Shown piece by piece: positions 1 to 7,455 of a stretch of 32,173 bases of DNA (within the stretch, counting starts at the first letter, position 1; every line of letters starts with the position of its first letter). Origin of the DNA: Planctomycetia bacterium (GTDB lineage: Bacteria > Planctomycetota > Planctomycetia > Pirellulales > UBA1268); NCBI GenBank assembly GCA_014192425.1, contig BJHK01000028.1, positions 1 to 32,173 of the forward strand. The letters run 5' to 3'. The position numbers and the translations under genes are program-made. The notes below the pieces were generated by a model. The model was not told where the DNA came from. It searched no databases and was given only the letters and a program-made list of their open reading frames with translations.

Positions 1-117
1 GAGCGGCGATCGCGGGCTGACGCCAAGGCGGTCAAGCGAGCACGCCGACGCATTGCCCCAAAGGCCTGACCAGCTTCCAAGCGACGCCATCCGCTCCGCG
101 GACCCTATGGCTGTGGT

Positions 118-1230
118 GTGCGCTCACGCAAGAAGGGGCCTGTGTACGACCGGCTTGCGGCCAGACGATTCGAGTTCGTCCCGCTCTGGAACATGGCGGT
201 GTTCTTCGTCTACGGGATGCGGCGGGTCGATTGCCCGACCTGTGGCGTCACGGTGGAACGAGTGCCGTGGGCGACCGGCAAGGGGCATCTGACGACGAGC
301 TACCGCTGGTTCCTGGCCCGATGGGCGAAGCGCCTGTCGTGGACGGATACGGCAGCCGCCTTCGGCACGACCTGGGACAACGTGTTTCGTTCGGTAAAAC
401 ACGCTGTGTTGTGGGGAGTGGCCCACCGTGATCTTTCCGGCATCGAGGCCATCGGTGTGGACGAGATCCAGTGGCGCAGGGGCCACACGTATCTCACGCT
501 CGTCTACCAGATCAGCGGCGTCAAGCGACTGCTCTGGGTGTCTCACGAACGTACCGAGCAGAGCCTGCGACGATTCTTCGACGTGCTTACCGACGACGTC
601 CGCAAGGGAATTCGTTTCGTGTGCAGTGACATGTGGAAGCCGTACCTCAACGTGATCGAGGAGCAGGTCCCCCACGCCCTGCACGTGCTCGATCGGTTCC
701 ACATCATGAAGAACATGAACGTGGCGATTGACGAGGTACGCCGGCAGGAGGTCGCCCAGTTGCGCCGGGATGGGTACGAGCCGGCACTCACGAAGTCCCG
801 ATGGTGCCTGCTCAAGCGTCCGGAGAACCTGACGGACAACCAGGCCACGAGGCTTGCCGAGTTGCGGCAATACAACCTCAAGAGCGTCCGGGCCCACCTG
901 CTCCGCGAGGAGTTCCAGCGGTTCTGGGGATACGCGACCCCGGCATGGGCAGGGAAGTTCCTCGAGTCGTGGTGCACCCGAGCTCTCCGCAGTCGGCTTG
1001 CGCCGATGAAGAAAGTCGTCAGGAGTCTGCGGCGTCACCGGCCGCTGATCCTCAACTGGTTCCTCGCCTTGGGCGGCATCTCGGCACGCGTCGTCGAAGG
1101 ATTCAATGGCAAGGCGAAACTGACCACCAGAAAAGCGTATGGCTTCCGGACGCCACAAGGCATCGAATTCGCGCTGTTTCATGTGATGGGGAACTTACCC
1201 GAGCCTGAATTCACCCACAGATTCTGCTGA
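118..1230 (+). CDS. ISL3-family transposase, 5' end uncertain or truncated
   Basis: This encodes a DDE transposase of the ISL3 family, which moves its element by cut-and-paste. The readable protein has 370 residues. Visible features are a zinc-finger-like CPTC pair at about 39-42, the first catalytic Asp in VDEIQW (D115), the second in CSDMWKPY (D171), the following LDRFHIMKNM block, and the Glu in RVVEGFNGKAK (E327). The C-terminus FTHRFC is one I associate with complete members of this family. The N-terminus is doubtful. The only in-frame candidate is a GTG at 118 without a clear ribosome binding site, and an in-frame stop lies at 67-69. Family members usually have some 40 more residues and a second Cys pair here, of which only a YGCG remnant may be left. 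The element's left end is not recognisable in the window. Its right end must lie within a few bases of 1230, where it meets the IS3 orfA. Family assignment is firm; activity is doubtful. Confidence 0.85.
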   Translation: MRSRKKGPVYDRLAARRFEFVPLWNMAVFFVYGMRRVDCPTCGVTVERVPWATGKGHLTTSYRWFLARWAKRLSWTDTAAAFGTTWDNVFRSVKHAVLWGVAHRDLSGIEAIGVDEIQWRRGHTYLTLVYQISGVKRLLWVSHERTEQSLRRFFDVLTDDVRKGIRFVCSDMWKPYLNVIEEQVPHALHVLDRFHIMKNMNVAIDEVRRQEVAQLRRDGYEPALTKSRWCLLKRPENLTDNQATRLAELRQYNLKSVRAHLLREEFQRFWGYATPAWAGKFLESWCTRALRSRLAPMKKVVRSLRRHRPLILNWFLALGGISARVVEGFNGKAKLTTRKAYGFRTPQGIEFALFHVMGNLPEPEFTHRFC

Positions 1231-1504
1231 GGAGGCTTTTTTTCAACCACTCGACCTCCATCTTCAGGCGGCCGATCTGCTCGTAGAGCTCCTGCTCATC
1301 TGCTGCCTGCTCCGACCGCCGCTGGCGGCCATCGGCAAACAGTTCGGCCACCTGCCCCAGCAGCAGCTTCTTCCAGGCTGTCACCTGGCTCGTGTGGATG
1401 CCAAACTGGCTAGCCAGCTGCGCTGTCGTCCTGTCGCCCTTGGCCGCCGCCAGGGCCACTTTGGCCTTGAAGGCTGCCCCAAATACACGCCGCTTTCCGG
1501 CCAT
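1211..1504 (-). pseudogene. IS3-family orfA (HTH protein), orfB missing
   Basis: This is the OrfA of an IS3-family element, a small DNA-binding protein normally joined to the OrfB integrase by a -1 frameshift. The 97 residues show the usual start (KRRVFGAAFKAKVALAA), an HTH_Tnp_1 helix-turn-helix (TTAQLASQFGIHTSQVTAWKK, about 27-46) and a leucine-zipper-like tail (EQELYEQIGRLKMEVEWLKK). A run of seven A on the coding strand (T run at 1237-1243) lies where the frameshift signal is expected. Beyond it the reading frame runs into the end of the ISL3 transposase gene instead of orfB, so the last residues (SLLSRICG) are not native. The orfB with its DDE domain is absent from the window. It was most likely cut off by ISL3 insertion or a later deletion. 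Upstream, a TG-starting terminus ends near 1582. Confidence 0.8.
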
Positions 1505-1549
1505 CTTCTCGCTCCTGATAGGGTGCCTCCCGCCAGGGAAACTCCACCT

Positions 1550-1582
1550 TATCAGGGCGCCCGAAAATCGGGGTCCACCTCA
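1550..1582 (-). mobile_element. Probable left terminal inverted repeat of the IS3 element
   Basis: Read on the minus strand from 1582, the sequence begins TGAGGTGGACCCCGATTTTC. This has the TG start and CCCC/TTTTC pattern usual for IS3-family ends. It sits about 80 bp upstream of the orfA start, the normal distance. The matching right end is not in the window, so the exact boundary and any target duplication cannot be confirmed. Confidence 0.45.
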
Positions 1583-1673
1583 GAGCAGAATCGCGATAGC
1601 GCCGTGCGGTGTGGATAATCCCTTGGCTGCGATCTGCTGAAGGCAGCCGTTCGGCCACAAAGGAGGAGAATCT

Positions 1674-3167
1674 ATGTTCCGAAACATTCACACGGCGCCG
1701 TGGGTCACGGGCGCTGCCGTGATCATGATCATGGCAGCATCATCGCTGCCCGCACAGGAGAAGAGCACGAGCATGAAACCCGTTGAGATCGGCACACGAC
1801 TGGAGCTGTTCGTCGACGACCTGCTCGTCGAGCGCATGACGGGCGTCGCGTTCCGATTGCATGCGCCGGTCAGGCAAGCGCCCGCCAAGAGCCCGCTGCC
1901 GAGCGGCGGGTACGGCACCATCATCAAGGACGGGGATCTCTACCGGGCGTACTATCGTACCGACATTCCCGGGTACGATAAGGGACGGTATGGGGAGCGC
2001 AACGCAGACAACGAACCGAACGAGATCACCTGCTATGCGGAAAGCCGCGACGGCATCGAATGGACGTTCCCCGACCTGGGCATCACAAAGATCCAAAGCT
2101 CGAAGGGCGGCAATGTGATCCTGGCCCGCCAGGCTCCGTTCACCCACAACTTCACCCCCTTCCTCGACACCCGGCCCGGTGTCGCACCGGCCGCCCGGTA
2201 CAAAGCGCTGGCGGGATCGGGAGGGACCGGACTGATCGCTTTCAAGAGCGCCGATGGTATCCACTGGAGCAAGATCCAGGACGCGCCTGTCATAAAAACG
2301 CCGAAGCAGGCCCCCGGAACGCCCTGGCCCTTCGATTCGGAGAGTCCAGCCTTCTGGTCCGAGGCCGAGAACTGCTATGTCTGTTTTGTCCGCACCTGGG
2401 GCATGATCGAGCCTCCACAGACGGATCCGTTCAAGAAGTTCCAGCGGCGAGTCAGTCGGACGACCTCGACCGACTTCATCACCTGGACTCCGCTGGTCGA
2501 CACCGCCGCCAATCTTCCGGGCGAACAACTCTACACGAATGAGACGCATCCTTATTTCCGCGCGCCGCATATCTATGTCGCATTGCCGAGTAGATTCACG
2601 GGTGGCATCGAGATGGGAGAACCGGTGGAGGGCAAGTGGGGCTCGACCGACATCATGCTCATGACCATGCGCGCCGGTTCCGCTTCATATCAGCGCACCT
2701 TCAAGGAGGCCTTCATCCGGCCAGGCATGGATCCGGCACGATGGAAACAAAGGGCAAACTACGTATCACTGAATGTCGTGCCGACAGGCCCTGAGGAGAT
2801 GTCCATCTATAACACAATAAGCGGCGATCGCTACACCCTGCGGACCGACGGCTTCATCTCCGTGAACGCCGGAGCCGACGGCGGCGAACTGCGAACCAAG
2901 CCCCTCATCTTCGCTGGCGATGCCCTGTCCATCAACTTCAGCACCGGGGCAGCCGGCTCGCTGCGGGTCGAGATCCAGGACGCTTCGGGCCAGGCACTAC
3001 CGGGGTTCGGCCTGGATGATTGCCAGGCCGTCATTGGCGATGTGATCGAGCAGCGGGTGAGATGGAAGAACACCTCGGACCTCGCCGCCATCGCAGGGAA
3101 ATCGGTGCGCCTGCGTTTCGCGATGCGCGAGTGCGACTTGTATTCGTTCCGCTTCCGTAGCAAGTAG
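1674..3167 (+). CDS. Secreted glycosidase-like (five-bladed propeller-type) protein
   Basis: This is a 497-residue exported protein of a planctomycete family distantly related to the beta-propeller glycoside hydrolases (GH32/43/130-like). The start is well supported by an AGGAGG ribosome binding site 7-10 bases upstream of ATG 1674. A signal peptide with core VTGAAVIMIMAASS ends at about SLPAQ (residue 28). Then come the family-typical opening RLELFVDDLLVERM, repeated blade-like motifs (DGDLYRAYYR, YAESRDGIEWTFPDLG, FKSADGIHWSK, STDFITWTPL) and a C-terminal beta-sandwich (about 400-497). The substrate is unknown and I cannot point to catalytic acids with confidence. The gene stands alone, directly behind the IS3 end, and its base composition is clearly less GC-rich than the genes after 3438. 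It contains codons such as ATA that are rare in those genes, which suggests separate acquisition. Confidence 0.7.
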   Translation: MFRNIHTAPWVTGAAVIMIMAASSLPAQEKSTSMKPVEIGTRLELFVDDLLVERMTGVAFRLHAPVRQAPAKSPLPSGGYGTIIKDGDLYRAYYRTDIPGYDKGRYGERNADNEPNEITCYAESRDGIEWTFPDLGITKIQSSKGGNVILARQAPFTHNFTPFLDTRPGVAPAARYKALAGSGGTGLIAFKSADGIHWSKIQDAPVIKTPKQAPGTPWPFDSESPAFWSEAENCYVCFVRTWGMIEPPQTDPFKKFQRRVSRTTSTDFITWTPLVDTAANLPGEQLYTNETHPYFRAPHIYVALPSRFTGGIEMGEPVEGKWGSTDIMLMTMRAGSASYQRTFKEAFIRPGMDPARWKQRANYVSLNVVPTGPEEMSIYNTISGDRYTLRTDGFISVNAGADGGELRTKPLIFAGDALSINFSTGAAGSLRVEIQDASGQALPGFGLDDCQAVIGDVIEQRVRWKNTSDLAAIAGKSVRLRFAMRECDLYSFRFRSK

Positions 3168-3274
3168 AAGGAGACGACCAGCCGAACAAGCAGGTGCAGG
3201 CGACGCTTGACAGCGCGCCTGTCCTGCAACGTTCTGACTGAGGTGATGCGCAGTTCATCTGGTAGACTGCGGGT

Positions 3275-3378
3275 GGTTGTGACCGGGTTGGATTTCCTGT
3301 ACCAGGCGATATGAGGGTTCAGGAACAGGGTGCCTCACCACAGGCCGCGTGTGCGGCTGGAGCCGAGGCCTTGGCCGA
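3275..3378. repeat. Dispersed ~100-bp repeat, copy A
   Basis: This stretch aligns with 31301-31401 in the same orientation. Shared blocks include GACCGGGTTGG, GTACCAGG, TTCAGGAAC or CTCAGGAAC, GCGTGTGCGGCTG and GCCGAGGCCTTGGCCGA, separated by small indels. It lies in the 270-bp convergent gap between the secreted protein gene and the 3' end of the creatininase gene, about 60 bp beyond the latter's stop. I see no coding signal I trust in it. Confidence 0.65.
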
Positions 3379-3437
3379 GGCGGAAGCCGCAGTCGCTGGT
3401 CGGCCCCGGTCAGGATTGCCAGGGAGTCAGTTCCGGA

Positions 3438-4217
3438 TCAGCCGGAAACTTCCCAGGACGTTCCGTCCCAGGCGACGACCCGCTCGAGGAATGCCGCCAC
3501 GCCGGCGGCGTAACGGGCGAGAAGAAATTCCCCCTTGTCGGGAGTCGCCCGCGCCGGATCGCCGAGGTGGCCGGGAGCGTCGGCGTTGGCCGGGGCCCGC
3601 TCGCGCGTGATCCAGCCGCGGTAGGCGGGCTCGAAGTGAAACCCCGGATCCAGCGCCGCGATCCCCGCGACGGGCTGCACCAGGCCCGGGGCGATCACCT
3701 GCATCATGGCCGTTTCGTATTCGCAGGCATGGCCGAGATAGTCTTGGGCGAGGTCGGGCCGCTCCTTCTGCAGGTGCGGGCCGAAGTCCCAGTAGGTGGC
3801 GAAGAGGATGAGCAGGTCGTTCCGGGCCCGATGCCGCTGCCGGGCCTCGAACACCGCCTGGCGGCCGGGGATGGTGTTGCCGCCATGGCCGTTCATGAAC
3901 ACGATCCGGCGGAAGCCATGGTGGAGAAAATTCTCGATCAGGTCGCCGAGCAGGTCGAGGTAGGTCCGTGGCCCGGCCGAGAGCGTGCCCGGATACTCGA
4001 GGTGGTGGTGGGAGTTGCCCAGCCAGAGGAGCGGCGCCACGAGCACGCGGTCGCCGACCAGCGCCTCGGCCCGGCGCAGCACCTCCGCCAGCAGCATGCT
4101 GTCGGTGGCCAGCGGCAGGTGGTGGCCATGCTGCTCCATGGCGGCGACTGGGATGACCACCGGCGTGTGCGGGGCGAGTCGGGCGACGTCGCGCCAGGTC
4201 AGTTCAGCGAGGTTCAT
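3438..4217 (-). CDS. Creatininase-family amidohydrolase
   Basis: This is a 259-residue cytoplasmic metal-dependent amidohydrolase of the creatininase family, whose members include creatinine amidohydrolase, the riboflavin and F420 pathway enzyme ArfB, and mycofactocin MftE. The core is complete: a metal-binding MEQHGHHLPLATD block (E28, H30, D39), GNSHHHLEYPGT (about 68-78), FMNGHGGN (H111) and HACEYETAMM (E168). I chose ATG 4217 because it sits 14 bases inside the upstream MFS gene, has GGAG about 10 bases before it, and opens directly with the family's LAELTWRDV start. The open frame continues further upstream but only as MFS antisense. The overlap implies translational coupling, so the transporter may import the substrate or export the product. 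The true substrate cannot be read from the sequence. Confidence 0.88.
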   Translation of the reverse strand: MNLAELTWRDVARLAPHTPVVIPVAAMEQHGHHLPLATDSMLLAEVLRRAEALVGDRVLVAPLLWLGNSHHHLEYPGTLSAGPRTYLDLLGDLIENFLHHGFRRIVFMNGHGGNTIPGRQAVFEARQRHRARNDLLILFATYWDFGPHLQKERPDLAQDYLGHACEYETAMMQVIAPGLVQPVAGIAALDPGFHFEPAYRGWITRERAPANADAPGHLGDPARATPDKGEFLLARYAAGVAAFLERVVAWDGTSWEVSG

Positions 4218-5496
4218 GCGTCCGTTCTCCGAGGACCGCCGGGCGTCGCTCGCGCGGCCAGATGACGAGGAATGCGCAGACCGCGATCGCGGGCACCCAG
4301 GCCGCGAGCGTGAAGCCGAGATCGAACGAGCCGGTCCGGTCGATGAGTTTGCCGAACTGCTTCTGGAAGGGAGAGCAGACGATCCAGCCGAGGGCGGCGA
4401 GCAGACCGGTGGCCTTGCCCGTGTGCCGCGGGCTGACGTCCTGGGCCAGCGAGTAGTAGCAGGGGAACAGGCCGAGCGCGCCGGCGCCGACGACGAGCAG
4501 CGCCGCGTACATCCACGCCCCCTGCAGCGCCACCGCCGCCATCGTCGCCGCGCCGACGCACAGGCTGCACACGGCCGCCACAAGCGACCGGGCGCCGAAC
4601 TGCGACAGGCCGCGGTGCGCCAGCCAGACGCCGGCGGCGCCGGCGGCGATGCAGCCCGCGTCGGCGGCCACGTAATACCCCGAGTTGAACAGCAGCGACT
4701 CCGTCTCCGAGACGCCGCGGCCCTGCTGGAGGAACTTCGGCAGCCAGGCCCGGGCCAGGTGCCAGGTCAGGTTGATGCCGATGACGAAGGGCACGAGGGC
4801 CCAGAACCTGCGGTTCCCCAGGCAGGCCTCCCACCATGCCGCAAAGCCCGCGGTCTCCGTTCCGCCCCGGTCGGTGCCACCGGTCAGCCCTGGCTCGCGG
4901 CCCATCAGCAGGAGCCAGGCGACCACCCAGACCGCACCGCACGCGCCGATGACGATGAAAGGCAGCCGCCAGGCGCCGGGCACCTGGCTGTTGCCGACCA
5001 GCGCCAGGATCACCAGCGGCGTGACGATCGCGCCAATCGCCCCGCCACTCTGCAGCAGGCTATTGCCGAACATCCGTCGTTCGGGAGCGAGCAGGGCCTG
5101 CGTCGTTCGCAGGGCGCACGGCCAGTGTCCGGCCTCGAAGAACCCGAGCAGCGTCCGGCAGGCGAGCATCTGCCAGAAGCCCTCGGCGAAGCCGGTGAGC
5201 AGGCCGACGAGCGACCAGGCGACGACGACGGCCGGATACAGCCAGCGGATCGAAAGCCGGTCGGCGAGGATGCCGAAGCACAACGACCCGGCTGCGAAGG
5301 CGAGGCCGAAGGCGAACTCCAGGTCACCGTACCGCTCCTGCGTGAGACCCAGCTCTTCGGTGATCCGCACCGACATGTTGTTGAGCGCCATCCGGTCCAT
5401 GTAGTTGAGCATGGTTGCCAGCAGGAGAATGCCGCACACTCCCCACTGCCCAACGCTGCCGCCTCGGTCCCCGGCTCGCTGCTGTTGCTCGGTCAT
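4204..5496 (-). CDS. MFS transporter, ACS (anion:cation symporter) type
   Basis: This is a 430-residue, 12-helix major facilitator transporter of the inner membrane. The N-terminal NYMDRMALNNMSVRITEELGLT followed by FGILADR (motif A region) is typical of the ACS family, which includes hexuronate, glucarate and phthalate carriers. RTLLGFFEAGHWPCALR is the family's helix 4 motif. I start at ATG 5496 (MTEQQQ) because GAGG lies about 10 bases upstream. An in-frame ATG 30 bases earlier (5526) would add an unhelpful PAGSGPRHV stretch. It is the first gene of a two-gene minus-strand operon and its end overlaps the creatininase start by 14 bp. The ligand is probably a small organic acid, but that is inference from family only. 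Confidence 0.85.
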   Translation of the reverse strand: MTEQQQRAGDRGGSVGQWGVCGILLLATMLNYMDRMALNNMSVRITEELGLTQERYGDLEFAFGLAFAAGSLCFGILADRLSIRWLYPAVVVAWSLVGLLTGFAEGFWQMLACRTLLGFFEAGHWPCALRTTQALLAPERRMFGNSLLQSGGAIGAIVTPLVILALVGNSQVPGAWRLPFIVIGACGAVWVVAWLLLMGREPGLTGGTDRGGTETAGFAAWWEACLGNRRFWALVPFVIGINLTWHLARAWLPKFLQQGRGVSETESLLFNSGYYVAADAGCIAAGAAGVWLAHRGLSQFGARSLVAAVCSLCVGAATMAAVALQGAWMYAALLVVGAGALGLFPCYYSLAQDVSPRHTGKATGLLAALGWIVCSPFQKQFGKLIDRTGSFDLGFTLAAWVPAIAVCAFLVIWPRERRPAVLGERTHEPR

Positions 5497-5862
5497 CACG
5501 TGCCTCGGTCCGCTGCCGGCCGGCACATGCCGCTGCCGGAGGGATCATCGTGGTTGACGGGCTGCCCGTTGTGCAAGCGATCGTGCCGGCACGGGGCATT
5601 CAGCGACGGTTGCAACGCTGCGGGCGTTGCAGGGCGGCGTGGCCGTGCGACGACCGGCCCGAAAAGTTTTGCCAATCATCACGACCCCTCGTAGGGCCGC
5701 CGCCCGCCCTGTCACGATCCCGCGTGCGCGGGACGGGCCACTGGTTGGAGGCGGCCCCCTCCTGCTAGAGTGCGGCGAAGAAGGTCCGCGGGATGGCGGA
5801 CCATTGACTCGGGGTATGCGGCGCTGCCCTGCGGCACGACCATCTACGGAGGAGGAAATCTC
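5497..5862. other. Divergent intergenic region with two hairpins
   Basis: These 366 bp separate the divergent MFS and oxoamine synthase genes, so both promoters should lie here. I see an 8-bp stem TGCAACGC/GCGTTGCA (5611-5618 and 5624-5631) around a TGCGG loop, a 7-bp stem TCCCGCG/CGCGGGA (5718-5724 and 5727-5733), and the palindrome GTGCCGGCAC (5583-5592). A -10-like TGCTAGAGT ends at 5771. No gene is evident in the gap. Confidence 0.5.
5763..5771 (+). promoter_or_regulatory. Possible extended -10 element for the oxoamine synthase gene
   Basis: TGCTAGAGT has the form TGnTAnnnT of an extended -10 box. A TTGGAG lies 15 bp upstream (5745-5750). It would give a leader of about 85 bases before the GTG start at 5863. 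This rests on the motif alone. Confidence 0.3.
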
Positions 5863-7446
5863 GTGGCCGGCATTGCAGCAACCGATTATTCGACACCCGC
5901 AGCCCGGGGCGAGCCCGGTGCCGACACGTGGATCGCCATCGCCGGAATCGTCTACGAAGAACTCGCCCGCGCCCGGCCGAGGGCGCGGCAGGTGAAGCTG
6001 ACGCCCGCGACCACGCTCGCCGAGGCGGGCATCGATGCCGTCGCGTTTCTCGACGCCGTCACGCGGCTGGAGGGCCGCTACCAGATGCGGTTTCGCGACG
6101 ACTGGCTGGCCGGCATCGACACCTGCGGCGACCTGATCGAGCGCATCGCCGAGCACATGTTCGACAACGCCGACCGCCGTGACGGCCGGGCGAAGCTGGC
6201 TCCCGTCGTCGTGCCACCGGTGGCAGCGCGGCGCACGCCGCCGGCAGCCCCCTCGTCCGATCCGTTCCCCGAGTGCGCCGCCCTCGAGGAGCGGCTCGCG
6301 GCCCTCGAATCCCAGGGGCTCGCCAACCCGTTCCTGCTCGCCAACGAGAGGGTGCGGCAGCGGACGGCCCGAGTCGCCGGCCGCGACGTGATCAACTTCA
6401 CGAGCTTCGATTATCTCGGACTCGCCGCCCACGCGGACGTGGCCCGCGCCGCCAAGGATGCCATCGACACGTTCGGCACGAGCGCGTCGGCGAGCCGGAT
6501 GGTGGGCGGCAATAACACGCTGCTCGACGAGCTTGACGCCGAGCTCGCAGCGTTCCTCGGCACCGAGCGGGCCGTCGTCTTTCCCTGCGGCTACGGCACG
6601 AACGCCTCCGTCTTCAACCACCTGTTCGGCGAGGGTGACCTGATCCTCTACGACGAGCTCGCGCACAACAGCATCGTGCAGGGCGCCGGCGCATCGAAGG
6701 CGGGCAAGCGGCCGTTCCGCCACAACGACCACGTCCAGCTCGACGCGCTGCTCCGCGACCTGCGGCCGAAGTATCGGCGCGTGGTGGTGGCGATCGAGGG
6801 CGTGTACAGCATGGACGGCGACTATCCTGACCTGCCCCGGTTCATCGACGTCAAGAAGCGGCACGACGCCCTGCTGTACGTGGACGAGGCCCATTCGCTG
6901 GGAACGATGGGCCCCGGCGGTCGGGGCATCTGCGAGTTCTTCGGCGTCGATCCGGCCGAAGGCGACCTGTGGATGGGGACGATCAGCAAGGCGCTCGGTG
7001 CCGGTGGCGGCTATCTGGCCGGCCGCGACCGCCTTGTCCGCTATCTGGGCTACACCACGCCTGCGTTCGTCTTCTCGACGGCGTGCTCGCCGCCGAACGC
7101 CGCGGCGGCCCTGGAAGGGCTGCGGGTCATCGGCCGCGAGCCATGGCGGGTCACGCGGCTGCGCGAGCGATCGGACCTGTTTCGCAAGCTTGCCCAGGAC
7201 TGCAATCTCGACACCGGCCCGAGCATCGACACGCCGGTGATCCCGATCATTCTCGGCAGTTCGACGCGGGCGATCCGCGTGTCGCAGCTGCTGCTCGAAC
7301 GCGGCATCAACGCCCGACCGATCCTCTACCCGGCGGTCCGCGAATCGGCGGCCCGCGTCCGCTTCTTCCTCACGGCGGAGCACACCGAGGAGCAGATCGT
7401 GCACGCTGTCGAAGCTCTCGCCGACGTCGTCCAGCTGACGGCCTGA
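5863..7446 (+). CDS. Alpha-oxoamine synthase (PLP) with N-terminal carrier-protein-like domain
   Basis: This is a 527-residue fold-type I PLP enzyme of the alpha-oxoamine synthase group, which joins an amino acid to an acyl thioester with loss of CO2 (BioF, KBL, SPT, ALAS). The start is GTG 5863, set by a strong GGAGGAGG 7 bases upstream. Residues 21-100 look like an acyl carrier protein (AGIDAVAFLDAVTRLEGRYQMRF), but the usual DSL is D58-A59-V60, so the phosphopantetheine serine is missing. The enzyme domain (about 140-527) carries NFTSFDYLGLA, TSASASRMVGG, IEGVYSMDGD, VDEAHSLGTMG (D341, H344) and the PLP lysine in TISKALGAGGGY (K376). The substrates are unknown. The carrier-like domain may dock a partner or acyl-CoA. 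The gene stands alone and is followed by a tandem repeat array. The family call is firm; the exact product is open. Confidence 0.85.
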   Translation: MAGIAATDYSTPAARGEPGADTWIAIAGIVYEELARARPRARQVKLTPATTLAEAGIDAVAFLDAVTRLEGRYQMRFRDDWLAGIDTCGDLIERIAEHMFDNADRRDGRAKLAPVVVPPVAARRTPPAAPSSDPFPECAALEERLAALESQGLANPFLLANERVRQRTARVAGRDVINFTSFDYLGLAAHADVARAAKDAIDTFGTSASASRMVGGNNTLLDELDAELAAFLGTERAVVFPCGYGTNASVFNHLFGEGDLILYDELAHNSIVQGAGASKAGKRPFRHNDHVQLDALLRDLRPKYRRVVVAIEGVYSMDGDYPDLPRFIDVKKRHDALLYVDEAHSLGTMGPGGRGICEFFGVDPAEGDLWMGTISKALGAGGGYLAGRDRLVRYLGYTTPAFVFSTACSPPNAAAALEGLRVIGREPWRVTRLRERSDLFRKLAQDCNLDTGPSIDTPVIPIILGSSTRAIRVSQLLLERGINARPILYPAVRESAARVRFFLTAEHTEEQIVHAVEALADVVQLTA

Positions 7447-7455
7447 CGCGGTGTG

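Noticed and set aside
3985-5694. Plus-strand open frame of 569 codons
   Set aside because: Antisense to the MFS and creatininase genes, which have full domain motifs; its product is rich in Arg, Gly and Pro with no recognisable domain.
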